DNA from: Listeria valentina
Lineage (GTDB): Bacteria > Bacillota > Bacilli > Lactobacillales > Listeriaceae
Assembly (NCBI RefSeq): GCF_011800755.1
Contig: NZ_JAATJW010000008.1
Coordinates: forward strand, 1-64,000
DNA length: 64,000 nucleotides
Direction of reading: 5' to 3'
Below, in pieces: positions 1 to 8,109 of the stretch. The notes beneath the pieces were generated by a model. It did not search any database. It was not told where the DNA came from and saw nothing but the letters and a program-made list of their open reading frames with translations. Position numbers and translations under genes: made by a program. The number at the start of each line of letters is the position of its first letter. The first letter of the stretch is position 1.

Positions 1-35
1 TTATGTATGTTCTATCACAAGTATATCTAAAAAAA

Positions 36-73
36 GACTGTAAACAAAGTTTTTCACTACTTTGTCTACAGTC
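36..73. repeat. Short inverted repeat
   Basis: Arms at 36-50 and 59-73 are complementary at 14 of 15 positions, with an 8-base loop. It lies just before the terminator hairpin at 76-110. There is no T-tract, so it is not itself a good intrinsic terminator. Its role is unknown; it may be part of the 3' end of a gene lying outside the window. Confidence 0.5.
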
Positions 74-75
74 TG

Positions 76-110
76 AAATCGTGGCTCTTCAAATAGAGCC
101 ACGATTTTTT
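76..110. terminator. Intrinsic terminator, probably bidirectional
   Basis: A perfect 13-bp stem (76-88 with 95-107) with a 6-base loop is followed by six T's on the plus strand. It would end a plus-strand transcript entering from the left. It also sits directly downstream of the minus-strand lipoprotein gene, although the T-tract on that strand is short. Confidence 0.85.
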
Positions 111-963
111 ATTTAGACAGTTGATATACTGGCTTTTCTGGGGAGGTATATTCAGCTAGGAACCAGTGAATGAGTTTGATGGATTCCGCAGATTTGTAAA
201 TCGAATGGTGACTTGCTTCTTCGCCACGCTCGATTTTTTCCATGTACACATGGATGTTGTCAAAAATAAGCCGTGAAGAAAGTGCGCTTTGAAGCGGGAC
301 AACGCTGTCTGTATTGTGCTCAGCATCTGAAATGCCTGCAATTGAAAGGAATTCTAAATCGCGTGGATTTTGCTTCTTTTTGGATAGGAAACTCTTGAGC
401 ATCGTTGTTTGATGCGCTACGTCTTTAAAATTGGCATCACCCGTGTTGTCTTCTTCGCTTAAGTCATTAAATGGCGCGCCAAGTGTGATGACTTTTTGAA
501 AACGCGGAGTTGCTTGATTGTCTTGCACGTAAGCGGAAAGCGCTAAGCCGCCATTTGAATAGCCCACGCCATCCATTTTCTTGAACTTAAAGTGCTTTTC
601 AAGGTCGTCCGTCGCAATCCGGAGCCATTTTGCCCAATCGCTAATGGGCGCCTCATTGTCTTCAAACGCCACCGCAATAATAGGATGCTTAGCATTCTTG
701 GTCAGTTTCCCCCGATATGAGAGCTCGCCTTTCGAGCTAATCAAAACCTCCAGTTTCTCGTTCGAAAAATGGTATTTATCTTGTAAGTTTTCGCTGATTT
801 CGTCGAGTGTGTGTTCATTTCCGCCGCTCCCATGGACAAGAATAATCGGGACGGTGTTGCTCAAATTGACGGAATCTGGCGCTTCGAGTGTTTCTGGCTC
901 GGAACAACCGGCTACGAGAAAAAGCGAAGCAGTAAGGAAAAGGATTTTTAGGCAGTTGCGCAA
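109..963 (-). CDS. Secreted alpha/beta-hydrolase lipoprotein (DUF915-like)
   Basis: A 284-residue lipoprotein. The N-terminus has a positive stretch, a hydrophobic core and a lipobox LVAGC, with the lipidated cysteine at residue 20. The mature part shows an alpha/beta-hydrolase pattern: an oxyanion-type HGSGG at 44-48 and a nucleophile elbow GYSNGG with Ser136, then a late Asp (DSVVP) and His (HHSIY) as likely triad members. This matches the DUF915 group of cell-surface hydrolases, whose substrate is unknown. The start is TTG; a GGAGGT ribosome site at 971-976 lies 7 bases upstream and no ATG fits. It is transcribed alone, away from the HAD gene. Confidence 0.8.
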   Translation of the reverse strand: MRNCLKILFLTASLFLVAGCSEPETLEAPDSVNLSNTVPIILVHGSGGNEHTLDEISENLQDKYHFSNEKLEVLISSKGELSYRGKLTKNAKHPIIAVAFEDNEAPISDWAKWLRIATDDLEKHFKFKKMDGVGYSNGGLALSAYVQDNQATPRFQKVITLGAPFNDLSEEDNTGDANFKDVAHQTTMLKSFLSKKKQNPRDLEFLSIAGISDAEHNTDSVVPLQSALSSRLIFDNIHVYMEKIERGEEASHHSIYKSAESIKLIHWFLAEYTSPEKPVYQLSK

Positions 964-997
964 AAGAATGACCTCCAGATTTTGAAAATGTGGCTTT

Positions 998-1006
998 ATT
1001 ATAGCA
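998..1006 (-). promoter_or_regulatory. Extended -10 promoter for the lipoprotein gene
   Basis: On the minus strand the sequence reads TGCTATAAT, a consensus extended -10 element about 35 bases upstream of the TTG start. No clear -35 box is visible at 17-bp spacing, as is common for extended -10 promoters. Confidence 0.5.
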
Positions 1007-1024
1007 TAATAACAAGAAGCAGAC

Positions 1025-1053
1025 GTGACAAACTGGCCATTTCGGGCTATAAT
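1025..1053 (+). promoter_or_regulatory. SigA-type promoter for the HAD hydrolase gene
   Basis: GTGACA at 1025-1030 and TATAAT at 1048-1053 are separated by 17 bp. Transcription would start near 1060, about 30 bases before the ATG of the HAD gene. It is divergent from the lipoprotein promoter. Confidence 0.7.
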
Positions 1054-1091
1054 TCGAGTAGACTGAACCTGAAAGAAGGACGTGTAAAAGA

Positions 1092-1913
1092 ATGATAAAT
1101 ACGATTGTAACGGATATGGATGGAACGCTGCTTGTCACTAAGGGAGATCAGATAGAAGCGAACAACAAAGCGGTTCTTTTGGACTGGCAAAAAGCAGGGA
1201 AAAAACTCTTTTTAGCAACTGGAAGGCTCGATTTAGCTATTTTGCCATTTATTCATGAACTGAAAATTACGCTTCCGGTGATTTCGTGTAATGGCGGGCT
1301 CGTTCGCGATTTTTCAACGGGAGAAATTTTATATAAAAGCAGTTTAGCGCGCGAAACGATTGAAGCCGTTCTCGCTGTGCTTTCTGAGCTAGAAGTCGAT
1401 TATCATATTTATACAACAGAGCGAATTCTTGGGCCTTCGAATACGGGGAAAATTGCTTTCTTTAATGAACAAAATAAGCAGCTCCCAGACAATGAACAAG
1501 TGCCGATCACGCTCACAAAAACGCCGCTTGAAGAGCTTAGCGAAGGAGAATTCCCACTCAAAATTTTAGCGGTTGATGAAGACGAAAATAAGCGCAAGAA
1601 AGTCAAGGAAGCCTTGGCAGAATTTGATTTGTCTGTGATGTCCTCCGGAAAAAACTTGGTGGATATTATGAACAAGGGCATTGATAAAGCTCATGGTTTG
1701 TGCTACCTAGCAGAACATGGCTATCTTGATCTTTCAGAAACGGCTGCATTTGGAGACAACGAAAATGATGTTGGCATGATCGAACTGGCCAAAGTCGGTG
1801 TAGCAATGGGGAATGGGATTGAGCTTGCGCGCGAAAAAGCAGACTTTATCACAACGGATAATGATGCAGGCGGGCTCGCGCAATTTGTGCGCAGTGAAAT
1901 TCTAAAGGGCTAG
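1092..1913 (+). CDS. HAD-superfamily Cof-type sugar phosphatase
   Basis: A 273-residue cytosolic hydrolase of the Cof/YidA branch (HAD subfamily IIB). Motif I is DMDGT with the nucleophile Asp8 and acid/base Asp10, the motif III lysine is probably Lys199 in GIDKAHG, and motif IV is GDNEND at 221-226. The stretch at about 85-185 is the C2B cap domain. Such enzymes dephosphorylate small phosphosugars or flavin and pyridoxal phosphates; the substrate cannot be read from sequence. AGAAGGA lies before the ATG. Own promoter at 1025-1053. Confidence 0.88.
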   Translation: MINTIVTDMDGTLLVTKGDQIEANNKAVLLDWQKAGKKLFLATGRLDLAILPFIHELKITLPVISCNGGLVRDFSTGEILYKSSLARETIEAVLAVLSELEVDYHIYTTERILGPSNTGKIAFFNEQNKQLPDNEQVPITLTKTPLEELSEGEFPLKILAVDEDENKRKKVKEALAEFDLSVMSSGKNLVDIMNKGIDKAHGLCYLAEHGYLDLSETAAFGDNENDVGMIELAKVGVAMGNGIELAREKADFITTDNDAGGLAQFVRSEILKG

Positions 1914-1973
1914 CAGTCGCTTCCTTCTTTTACTTCGTGATATGATAAAAACGGAAGGAAATGGGAGGAGCTG

Positions 1974-2240
1974 ATGAAATTGGAAGAAAGTTTTGACCTA
2001 GGTTATTTCTTGAAAAAAGCTTTTGTTGTTGCGGCAAGCTTGAGTTTGTTTTTTGTTGCCTTTATCGCCATTTTGACGCTTGTGGGTGTCATTATTGCGA
2101 TTCCATTACTAAAAAAAGGTAGTGAATTGCTTTTTACGAGTAGTGAAAAAACAGGCGGGAAAAAGTTGAAATGGAAAACGCCGGAATATGAAGCAAAAGT
2201 GAAATTTAGCGACAGCCATTTGCTGGATGAAAAAAGTTAA
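1974..2240 (+). CDS. Small membrane protein of unknown function
   Basis: An 88-residue protein that I do not recognise. Residues of about 17-46 form one long, or two short tightly packed, hydrophobic membrane segments. A lysine-rich polar C-terminal tail of about 40 residues follows and should lie in the cytosol under the positive-inside rule. GGGAGGAG lies just upstream of the ATG. It is 60 bp downstream of the HAD gene in the same direction, and an intrinsic terminator follows directly, so it may be the last gene of that transcript. Confidence 0.7.
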   Translation: MKLEESFDLGYFLKKAFVVAASLSLFFVAFIAILTLVGVIIAIPLLKKGSELLFTSSEKTGGKKLKWKTPEYEAKVKFSDSHLLDEKS

Positions 2241-2247
2241 TACAACG

Positions 2248-2287
2248 AAAAAGCCTGTTTAGATGCGATTTCTAGACAGGCTTTTTC
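2248..2287 (+). terminator. Intrinsic terminator
   Basis: A stem pairing AAAAAGCCTGT with ACAGGCTTTTT, extended by a further TAGA/CTAGA-type pairing, ends in a T-run. It starts a few bases after the stop of the small membrane protein gene. Confidence 0.85.
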
Positions 2288-2356
2288 TGAATTTAAAATT
2301 GGAAGCTTTATTTTGGTGAGATCGGGGAATAGAAAAAAGAAGAAAGGGTGAAGAGG

Positions 2357-3382
2357 ATGAAAGCGGTAGGACTTTATCGGTATTTGGATATTGAGGATTC
2401 TGAAAGTTTGCTGGATCTTGAACTTGAGGTACCCGTTCCAGAAGCGCATGATTTGCTCGTTCGCGTCAAGGCGGTATCTGTTAATCCAGTCGACACGAAA
2501 CAGCGTGCACCAAAAGAGCAAATTGAAGCAACACCGCGGGTTCTTGGTTATGACGCAGTTGGCGAAGTGGTCCAAGTCGGAAGCGACGTTAGCTTGTTTG
2601 CGGTCGGCGATGAGGTGTACTTTGCAGGCGATGTGACAAGACAAGGAAGCAATGCAGAATATACAAGGATTGATGAACGACTTGCGGCGCACAAGCCCAA
2701 AAATTTAACGGATGAAGAAGCTGCTGCGATGCCGCTTACGACGCTCACAGCTTCTGAAGCGTTGTTTGATCGACTGCTAATTACGCCAGAAAAAGATCAA
2801 GGAAAATCAATTTTGATCATCAATGGAGCAGGCGGTGTAGGCTCGATTGCCGTGCAGCTGGCGAAACTCGCGGGGCTCAAGGTGATTGCGACGGCGAGTC
2901 GACCAGAAACGATCAACTGGGTGGAAAAGCAAGGCGCGGACTTTGTGATCGACCACCATTTGTCGATTCCAGATGAGCTTTCAAAAATCGGCTTCCCAAA
3001 TGTCGATTATATTTTGTGCTTGCACGATACGTATCGACACTTTGAAGCAATGGAGCAAGCGATCAAGCCCGAAGGACAAATTTGCACGATCGTCGAACTT
3101 AGTCATCCCGTTCAAATGAGTGTTTTGAAAGATAAAAGTGCGGGTTTCCATTATGAATTTATGTTTACGCGATCAAAATATCAAACGGCCGATCAAATTC
3201 GACAACATGAACTCCTAGAAAACGCACGTGCTCTTTTTGAATCGGGAGAGTTAAAAAGCACGCTAACGAAAGTTTTATCGCCAATCAATGCGGAAACGAT
3301 GCGAGATGCACATAAAATTGTAGAATCTGGAAAAATGATCGGAAAACTGGTTGTGAAAGGATTTGATGAAGATGGCAAGTAA
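2357..3382 (+). CDS. Zinc-independent medium-chain dehydrogenase/quinone oxidoreductase-like
   Basis: A 341-residue protein of the MDR superfamily, in the 'zinc-type alcohol dehydrogenase family' that mostly lacks the catalytic zinc. The N-terminal GroES-like half (about 20-110) is followed by a Rossmann half whose NADPH loop reads GAGGVGSIAVQLAK. It probably reduces quinones or enones with NADPH. I chose the ATG at 2357 because AAAGGGTG lies 6-7 bases upstream; the GTG at 2348 has no usable ribosome site. First of four close genes with related redox or NAD themes (to 5173). Confidence 0.85.
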   Translation: MKAVGLYRYLDIEDSESLLDLELEVPVPEAHDLLVRVKAVSVNPVDTKQRAPKEQIEATPRVLGYDAVGEVVQVGSDVSLFAVGDEVYFAGDVTRQGSNAEYTRIDERLAAHKPKNLTDEEAAAMPLTTLTASEALFDRLLITPEKDQGKSILIINGAGGVGSIAVQLAKLAGLKVIATASRPETINWVEKQGADFVIDHHLSIPDELSKIGFPNVDYILCLHDTYRHFEAMEQAIKPEGQICTIVELSHPVQMSVLKDKSAGFHYEFMFTRSKYQTADQIRQHELLENARALFESGELKSTLTKVLSPINAETMRDAHKIVESGKMIGKLVVKGFDEDGK

Positions 3383-3896
3383 ACGTGTCTCACTTTATAT
3401 TGCAGTCAGCTTGGATGGTTATATTGCGGATGAACTCGGAAGTGTGGAATGGCTTGAGAAGATTCAAGGCGAGGGAAATAGCGGTTATGAAGCTTTTTTT
3501 GATAGCGTAGATACCGTTGTCATGGGGCGGACGACTTATAAACAAGTTTTCTCATTAACGGATACTTTTCCGTACAGTAAGAAAGATGTCTATGTGTTTA
3601 CGCGTTCGAAAAATGAGCCAGAGGATGAATACGCTGCTTTTGTTTCAGGAAACGTGCGGGACTGGCTTACAACAATTGATGGAGCGAACATCTGGCTAGT
3701 TGGCGGTGCAAGTCTTGTGCGGCAATTCTTAAAAGAAGAAGCAATCGATAAATTTGTTCTCACGATTGCACCGGTCATACTTGGAAGTGGGATTCCGCTA
3801 TTTGAAGCAGACCATCCGCACAGCCTTAAACTGGAAAATGTTACGCGTTTTGGCGAATTCGCTCAATTAACTTATGGGAAATTGGAGGAAGAATAA
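3372..3896 (+). CDS. DHFR-like / RibD C-terminal domain reductase
   Basis: About 174 residues, a single RibD_C domain (dihydrofolate-reductase fold). N-terminal VSLDGYIAD carries the substrate-side Asp, VVMGRTTY is the nucleotide-binding turn, and WLVGGASLVRQFL is the glycine-rich NADPH loop. Such stand-alone proteins are usually annotated as dihydrofolate reductase family, but true folate reduction is unproven. The gene overlaps the stop of the reductase gene. Starts are possible at 3366 or 3372; I favour 3372 because AAAGGA (3356-3361) is better spaced. Confidence 0.85.
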   Translation: MASKRVSLYIAVSLDGYIADELGSVEWLEKIQGEGNSGYEAFFDSVDTVVMGRTTYKQVFSLTDTFPYSKKDVYVFTRSKNEPEDEYAAFVSGNVRDWLTTIDGANIWLVGGASLVRQFLKEEAIDKFVLTIAPVILGSGIPLFEADHPHSLKLENVTRFGEFAQLTYGKLEEE

Positions 3897-3898
3897 AG

Positions 3899-4531
3899 AT
3901 GAAAATTGCAACGTTTGATGTGGATGCGCAAAATGGATTTAGTCCGGTATGTCCAGATGAGCTTCCCGTTCCAGAAGCGGAAGAAATTGTTCCAGAGCTC
4001 GAATTTATGGCGTCACTTGGGGATGTTCGTGTGGCAAGTAAAGATGCCCATCCGGCAAACGCAGTTTGGGTGGTGGATAAAAGTGAAGATATGCTTAAGC
4101 CGCTTGACTATCCAAATGCAGATTTAACATGGGTGAGGCACTGTGAGCCGGGAACAAAGGGATTTGAACTTCTTAAAGGCCTCCCAAAGCCAACGGAATA
4201 TGATTATTTTGTTTGGAAGGGAATGGAGACCGATTTGCATCCGTATGGCGCTTGCTATCATGATATTAAGGAAAAACTCTCAACAGGTGTTATCGAATTT
4301 TTGAAGCAAAGGAATGTGGATGTTGTCGTTGTTGGGGGCCTTGCTTTTGATTTTTGTGTTAAAACAACTGTGATTCAGCTTGAAAGAGCGGGTTTCCAAG
4401 TGATTGTTTATTTAGGAGCGACACGCGCACTTACAAGTGAGGGTTATCAGGAGACGAAAAAGCAGCTAGAAGAAATGATGAACATCAGACTGGTAGAAAC
4501 ACGGAATGACCTCGCTGTGCTTTTAAATTAA
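3899..4531 (+). CDS. Nicotinamidase / isochorismatase-family hydrolase
   Basis: A 210-residue cysteine hydrolase. The catalytic Asp is in the N-terminal FDVDAQNGF, the Lys in VWKGME, and the nucleophile Cys in AFDFCVKTT. SKDAHPANAVW supplies the metal-site Asp and His typical of nicotinamidases. It would deamidate nicotinamide to nicotinate in the NAD salvage route. GGAGGA lies 9 bases before the ATG, inside the end of the DHFR-like gene, so the two are translationally close. L. monocytogenes has a similar gene order here. Confidence 0.85.
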   Translation: MKIATFDVDAQNGFSPVCPDELPVPEAEEIVPELEFMASLGDVRVASKDAHPANAVWVVDKSEDMLKPLDYPNADLTWVRHCEPGTKGFELLKGLPKPTEYDYFVWKGMETDLHPYGACYHDIKEKLSTGVIEFLKQRNVDVVVVGGLAFDFCVKTTVIQLERAGFQVIVYLGATRALTSEGYQETKKQLEEMMNIRLVETRNDLAVLLN

Positions 4532-4558
4532 TTTTTTGAGTATAGGAAGGTGAAGGAG

Positions 4559-5173
4559 ATGAAAAAAATCGGGATGTTTCCAAGTTTGGTTATTTTAATC
4601 ACGGTGGCAGCTTCCCTAGTCAGTTATCCGCTACTTCCGGCGGAAATGGCCGTTCACTTCGGCAGTGACTTCTCTCCCGATATGTTCATGCAAAAATGGC
4701 TTGGACTTATCCTGATTCCGTTTTTGATGGTAATGTTCACCGGGACGGAGTATTATGGCAAGGAGAAAGTGAAAGAAGAAAGCAAATTGGAATTTGAATA
4801 TTGCTTCCGTCTTTTGCTGATCTTGCTCGCGATTGTCCAACTAAGCTTGATTGCTTACGGGCTTGGCTATGAGATTCCAACAGGACGCTTTGCGCTACTT
4901 GCGGCGAGTGCTTTTACATTGCTACTTGCTGTTTATCTTAGCTATTCAAAAAAGGTATTTCTTTTCTTGAGGGTTGTTGGCTTTAAAAAAACAGATGCAT
5001 ATGCTAAAAATTTATGGAAAAAAATTACGATTGCATCGCTTGTCTTTTTTGGTGTAGCGTGTTTGATTCTAGCTGTTTTTATGAAAAACGATCCAAGTTA
5101 CTTTATGATGATTATGGTCGCCGCAGTGTGTATTATTGTTGTTGGATCTGGTGTTTACTTGAATAAAAGATAA
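4559..5173 (+). CDS. SdpI/DUF1648-like integral membrane protein
   Basis: A 204-residue membrane protein with about five to six hydrophobic segments. The N-terminus shows the DUF1648 pattern: a first membrane helix, then a short loop with PLLPAEMAVHFG, as in SdpI immunity and signalling proteins of B. subtilis. The molecular role is unknown. The ATG at 4559 was chosen over GTG 4550 because AGGAAGG at 4544-4550 gives an 8-base spacing. Last gene of the run starting at 2357; a hairpin terminator begins 49 bp downstream. Confidence 0.75.
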   Translation: MKKIGMFPSLVILITVAASLVSYPLLPAEMAVHFGSDFSPDMFMQKWLGLILIPFLMVMFTGTEYYGKEKVKEESKLEFEYCFRLLLILLAIVQLSLIAYGLGYEIPTGRFALLAASAFTLLLAVYLSYSKKVFLFLRVVGFKKTDAYAKNLWKKITIASLVFFGVACLILAVFMKNDPSYFMMIMVAAVCIIVVGSGVYLNKR

Positions 5174-5191
5174 TTATTAATACAGATTTTG

Positions 5192-5220
5192 TTTACAACA
5201 GGTACAGTTGATACTATAAT
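5192..5220 (+). promoter_or_regulatory. SigA-type promoter upstream of the peptide-binding lipoprotein gene
   Basis: TTTACA at 5192-5197 and TATAAT at 5215-5220 are separated by exactly 17 bp. The predicted start lies at the left edge of the hairpin at 5222-5267, so transcripts would begin with that hairpin. Confidence 0.65.
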
Positions 5221-5221
5221 G

Positions 5222-5267
5222 AAAGACGGAAGGCTTATCCCAATTTTTAAGTCTCTCGTCTTTTTTT
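5222..5267 (+). terminator. Intrinsic terminator or leader attenuator
   Basis: AAAGACG pairs with CGTCTTT and, inside a 2x2 internal loop, AGGCTT pairs with AAGTCT. Seven T's follow. It may end the operon finishing at 5173. Because a good promoter lies immediately before it, it could also stop part of the lipoprotein-gene transcript early. Confidence 0.7.
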
Positions 5268-5276
5268 GAGTTCTTT

Positions 5277-5290
5277 GGAAAGCGCTTCCG
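5277..5290 (+). promoter_or_regulatory. Candidate cre (CcpA) site
   Basis: GGAAAGCGCTTCCG matches the cre-type TGAAAGCGCTTTCA at 11 of 14 positions, with the central AAAGCGCTT intact. It lies about 40 bp before the lipoprotein start and downstream of the promoter, a position where CcpA usually acts as a roadblock. Confidence 0.45.
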
Positions 5291-5329
5291 AAAAGGAGAA
5301 ATACACACAAGAATATAAGGAGGAATAAA

Positions 5330-6994
5330 ATGCGTAAAAGGGGACAGAAGTTTCTAGCGGGGAGTTTGGTACTTGGGGTTTTAGCGCTTGCGGCATGTGG
5401 CGCGAATGAAGGGGATTCTGGAAAAAGCAAGGACAAACAGGCAGGAGAAAGCAAAGTTGTTAATGTTATGGAAACAACTGCTGTGCCTAGTGTCAATCCG
5501 ATTACAGCAGATAACGGAGCCAGTTTTAAGGTGGTTAATCAGGTTTTTGAAGGGTTGTATCGCTTGGATAAAAAAGGAAAACCTGAGCTTGCGCTTGCTG
5601 CAAAAGAGCCGACTGTTAAAAATAATGGGAAAACGTTTATTTTTGACATTCGAAAAGATGCGAATTGGTCGGATGGAAGTCCTGTGACGGCAGCTGATTT
5701 CGAGTTTGCGTGGAAAAAAGTCGTGGATCCAAAAACGGCAGCAGCTTACGGGCCTCAAATGGAAGAAATTGTAAAAAATGCCACGCAAATTTTAAAGGGG
5801 GAGCTTCCGCCAAGTGAATTGGGGATTAAAGCTTTAGGTAAGAAGAAGCTCCAAATTGATTTAGAAAACCCAGTACCTATCTTCAAAGAATTGTTAACAA
5901 CGGGGACGTTTTTTCCGCAAAAAGAAGCGCAACTTAAAAAAGAAGGTGATCGCTACGGAACAAATAGCGATACACTACTTTCGAATGGACCTTTCCTTTT
6001 GAAAAATTGGGATAGTACAAGCCAAACGTTTGATTATGTCAAAAATCCGAAGTATTGGGATAAAAAGAACGTAAAAGCAGATAAAATTCATGTGACAGTT
6101 GTGAAAGATACGAATGCAGCGCTTAATTTATATAACACTGGAAAACTCGATCGTGTTGAACTTGATGGCGATTTTGTGAAGCAATTTGAAAATGATAAAG
6201 AGTTTCACAAAATGACAACAGGTCGATCGGTTTACATGAAAATGAACCAAGGAAAAGACGGGGTGAAAACCGATTTAGCTAATTTAAATATTCGACGCGG
6301 GCTTGCGATGGCAATTGATAAGACAGGGCTTGTTGATACGTTACTTGCAAATGGTTCGAAGCCGCTTGATGGAGATGTTCCAGGTGGAATTATGTTCAGT
6401 CCTGAAAATGGAAAAGATTTCCGGAAGATTAATGGACCGCTCTTAACTTATAACAAAGATGAGGCGAAAACTTATTTCGAAAAAGGGCTAAAGGAACTTG
6501 GTAAAACAGAATTAACGCTTACTTTGACCGCGGGAGATACATCGCTTATTAAAAAACAAACTGAATTCATTCAAAATCAACTTGAATCCAATTTACCTGG
6601 CTTAACGGTAAAACTAAAAAATGTTCCGACGCAAGTTAGCTTTAAAGCTGATGTCACGCAAGACTTTGAATTACTGCTTGGCGGTTGGGGCGGGGATTAC
6701 CAAGATCCATTGACTTACCTCAACTTGTTCTTAACAGGTAGCCCTGGAAACCACACAGGTTTTTCAAACGCAAAATATGATGAACTTGTTTTAGGCGCGA
6801 AAGGGAAGCTCGCCAATGATTTGAACAAACGGTTTGATGCGCTTCTTGAAGCAGAACGAATTCTCTTAAAGGATAATGCGGTTTTAATTCCTCTTTATCA
6901 AGGTGGTCGCGCGTATCTGGAGAAAGCTAGCTTAGGAGATTATATCGCTTATCCAATCGGAACAGAAAATTATAAGTGGCTACACAAAAAATAA
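5330..6994 (+). CDS. Oligopeptide ABC transporter substrate-binding lipoprotein (OppA/DppE type)
   Basis: A 554-residue lipoprotein with a lipobox ending LAAC, Cys23. The mature protein is a full SBP_bac_5 domain: VNPITADNGAS near the start, FDIRKDANWSDGSPVTAADF (the family's typical loop) and a late GGWGGDYQDP. It captures peptides outside the cell and hands them to a permease. No permease or ATPase gene is adjacent, so it must share a transporter encoded elsewhere. AAGGAGG lies 4-5 bases before the ATG. Upstream are a promoter, a hairpin and a possible cre site, suggesting carbon-source control. Confidence 0.93.
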   Translation: MRKRGQKFLAGSLVLGVLALAACGANEGDSGKSKDKQAGESKVVNVMETTAVPSVNPITADNGASFKVVNQVFEGLYRLDKKGKPELALAAKEPTVKNNGKTFIFDIRKDANWSDGSPVTAADFEFAWKKVVDPKTAAAYGPQMEEIVKNATQILKGELPPSELGIKALGKKKLQIDLENPVPIFKELLTTGTFFPQKEAQLKKEGDRYGTNSDTLLSNGPFLLKNWDSTSQTFDYVKNPKYWDKKNVKADKIHVTVVKDTNAALNLYNTGKLDRVELDGDFVKQFENDKEFHKMTTGRSVYMKMNQGKDGVKTDLANLNIRRGLAMAIDKTGLVDTLLANGSKPLDGDVPGGIMFSPENGKDFRKINGPLLTYNKDEAKTYFEKGLKELGKTELTLTLTAGDTSLIKKQTEFIQNQLESNLPGLTVKLKNVPTQVSFKADVTQDFELLLGGWGGDYQDPLTYLNLFLTGSPGNHTGFSNAKYDELVLGAKGKLANDLNKRFDALLEAERILLKDNAVLIPLYQGGRAYLEKASLGDYIAYPIGTENYKWLHKK

Positions 6995-7010
6995 AAATCG
7001 AGATTGAATA

Positions 7011-7041
7011 AAAACAGCAACCTACGGGCTGCTGTTTTTTT
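7011..7041 (+). terminator. Intrinsic terminator
   Basis: AAAACAGCA pairs with TGCTGTTTT around a GC-containing loop and is followed by a T-run. It ends the peptide-binding lipoprotein transcript. Confidence 0.85.
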
Positions 7042-7141
7042 GTCTAAAATTATATTTATATGAGCTATTTTTTGTGATAAACTGTGAATGTAACTGTATT
7101 TTGAAAAGCTGCAGAATAATATTAAAGGAGGAAAACTTTAA

Positions 7142-8098
7142 TTGAAGCTTTTGACTATCTCTGTTCCTGCATACAATGAAGAAACAATGATCGTTCCGCT
7201 TTATGAACGTGTTGTGGAAGTAATGGATCAAGTGAAGGAATCTTATACATTTGAACTGCTTTTCATTAATGATGGAAGTAAAGACGCGACACTTGATCAA
7301 ATGAAAGCCCTACACGAAAAAGATAACCGAGTAGTATTTGTTGACTTGTCACGCAACTATGGAAAAGAAGTTGCTATGGCAGCGGGATTTGATTATGCGA
7401 AAGGCGATGCGCTTGTTACGATGGATGCTGATTTGCAACATCCCCCAGAAGTGATTCTAGAAATGCTTAAACTTTGGGAGCTCGGCTACGAAGATGTGTA
7501 TGCTAAAAGGAATCGGCGTGAAGGTGAAACATGGCTCAAAAAAGCCACTTCAAAATTGTATTATCGAATTCTTCAAAAAGTCGCGCGCATTCCAGTTCTT
7601 CCAGATGCAGGTGATTTTCGTTTGTTAGATAAACGTTGTGTTGAAGCGCTCAAACAAATGCGTGAATCGAACCGCTATACAAAAGGCCTTTATAGCTGGA
7701 TTGGTTTCAAAAAAATAGAAGTAGCGTTCGATGCTGCTCCTCGCTATGATGGAGAATCTAAATGGAGCTACAGGTCACTAATTAACTTGGCGCTTGAAGG
7801 AATCACTTCTTATACAACTTTTCCTCTCAGACTTTCTACATATAGTGGTTTTGTTGTTTCAGCTGCTGCTTTTATTTATATGGTGTATTTGTTTATCAAA
7901 ACATTGCTTTTTGGTACAGATACAAGCGGCTTTCCTTCGCTCATGATCATTATCCTATTCCTAGGTGGCGTACAGCTTATTAGTATAGGAATTATTGGTG
8001 AATATTTGGGTCGAATTTTCCAAGAAGTTAAAAAGAGACCACTTTATTTTGTAGAAAGTTATAACGAAGACAAAGAAACGGTTAACAAGAAGGGATAG
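7142..8098 (+). CDS. Polyprenyl-phosphate glycosyltransferase (GT2, GtrB/DPM1-like)
   Basis: A 318-residue enzyme. The N-terminal GT-A domain (about 1-220) starts with ISVPAYNEE and has the metal/nucleotide motif DADLQHPPE. Two C-terminal membrane helices (about 240-262 and 272-295) follow, the usual build of enzymes that load a sugar from a nucleotide donor onto undecaprenyl phosphate. The start is TTG with AAAGGAGG 10 bases upstream. It is followed 11 bp later by a multi-spanning GT-C-like protein, the likely user of the lipid-linked sugar. No GtcA-type flippase gene is seen in this unit. Confidence 0.88.
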   Translation: MKLLTISVPAYNEETMIVPLYERVVEVMDQVKESYTFELLFINDGSKDATLDQMKALHEKDNRVVFVDLSRNYGKEVAMAAGFDYAKGDALVTMDADLQHPPEVILEMLKLWELGYEDVYAKRNRREGETWLKKATSKLYYRILQKVARIPVLPDAGDFRLLDKRCVEALKQMRESNRYTKGLYSWIGFKKIEVAFDAAPRYDGESKWSYRSLINLALEGITSYTTFPLRLSTYSGFVVSAAAFIYMVYLFIKTLLFGTDTSGFPSLMIIILFLGGVQLISIGIIGEYLGRIFQEVKKRPLYFVESYNEDKETVNKKG

Positions 8099-8109
8099 AG
8101 AGAAAAATA

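Noticed and set aside
581-985. 134-residue plus-strand frame antisense to the lipoprotein gene
   Set aside because: It mirrors the codon pattern of the real gene on the other strand and has no ribosome site.
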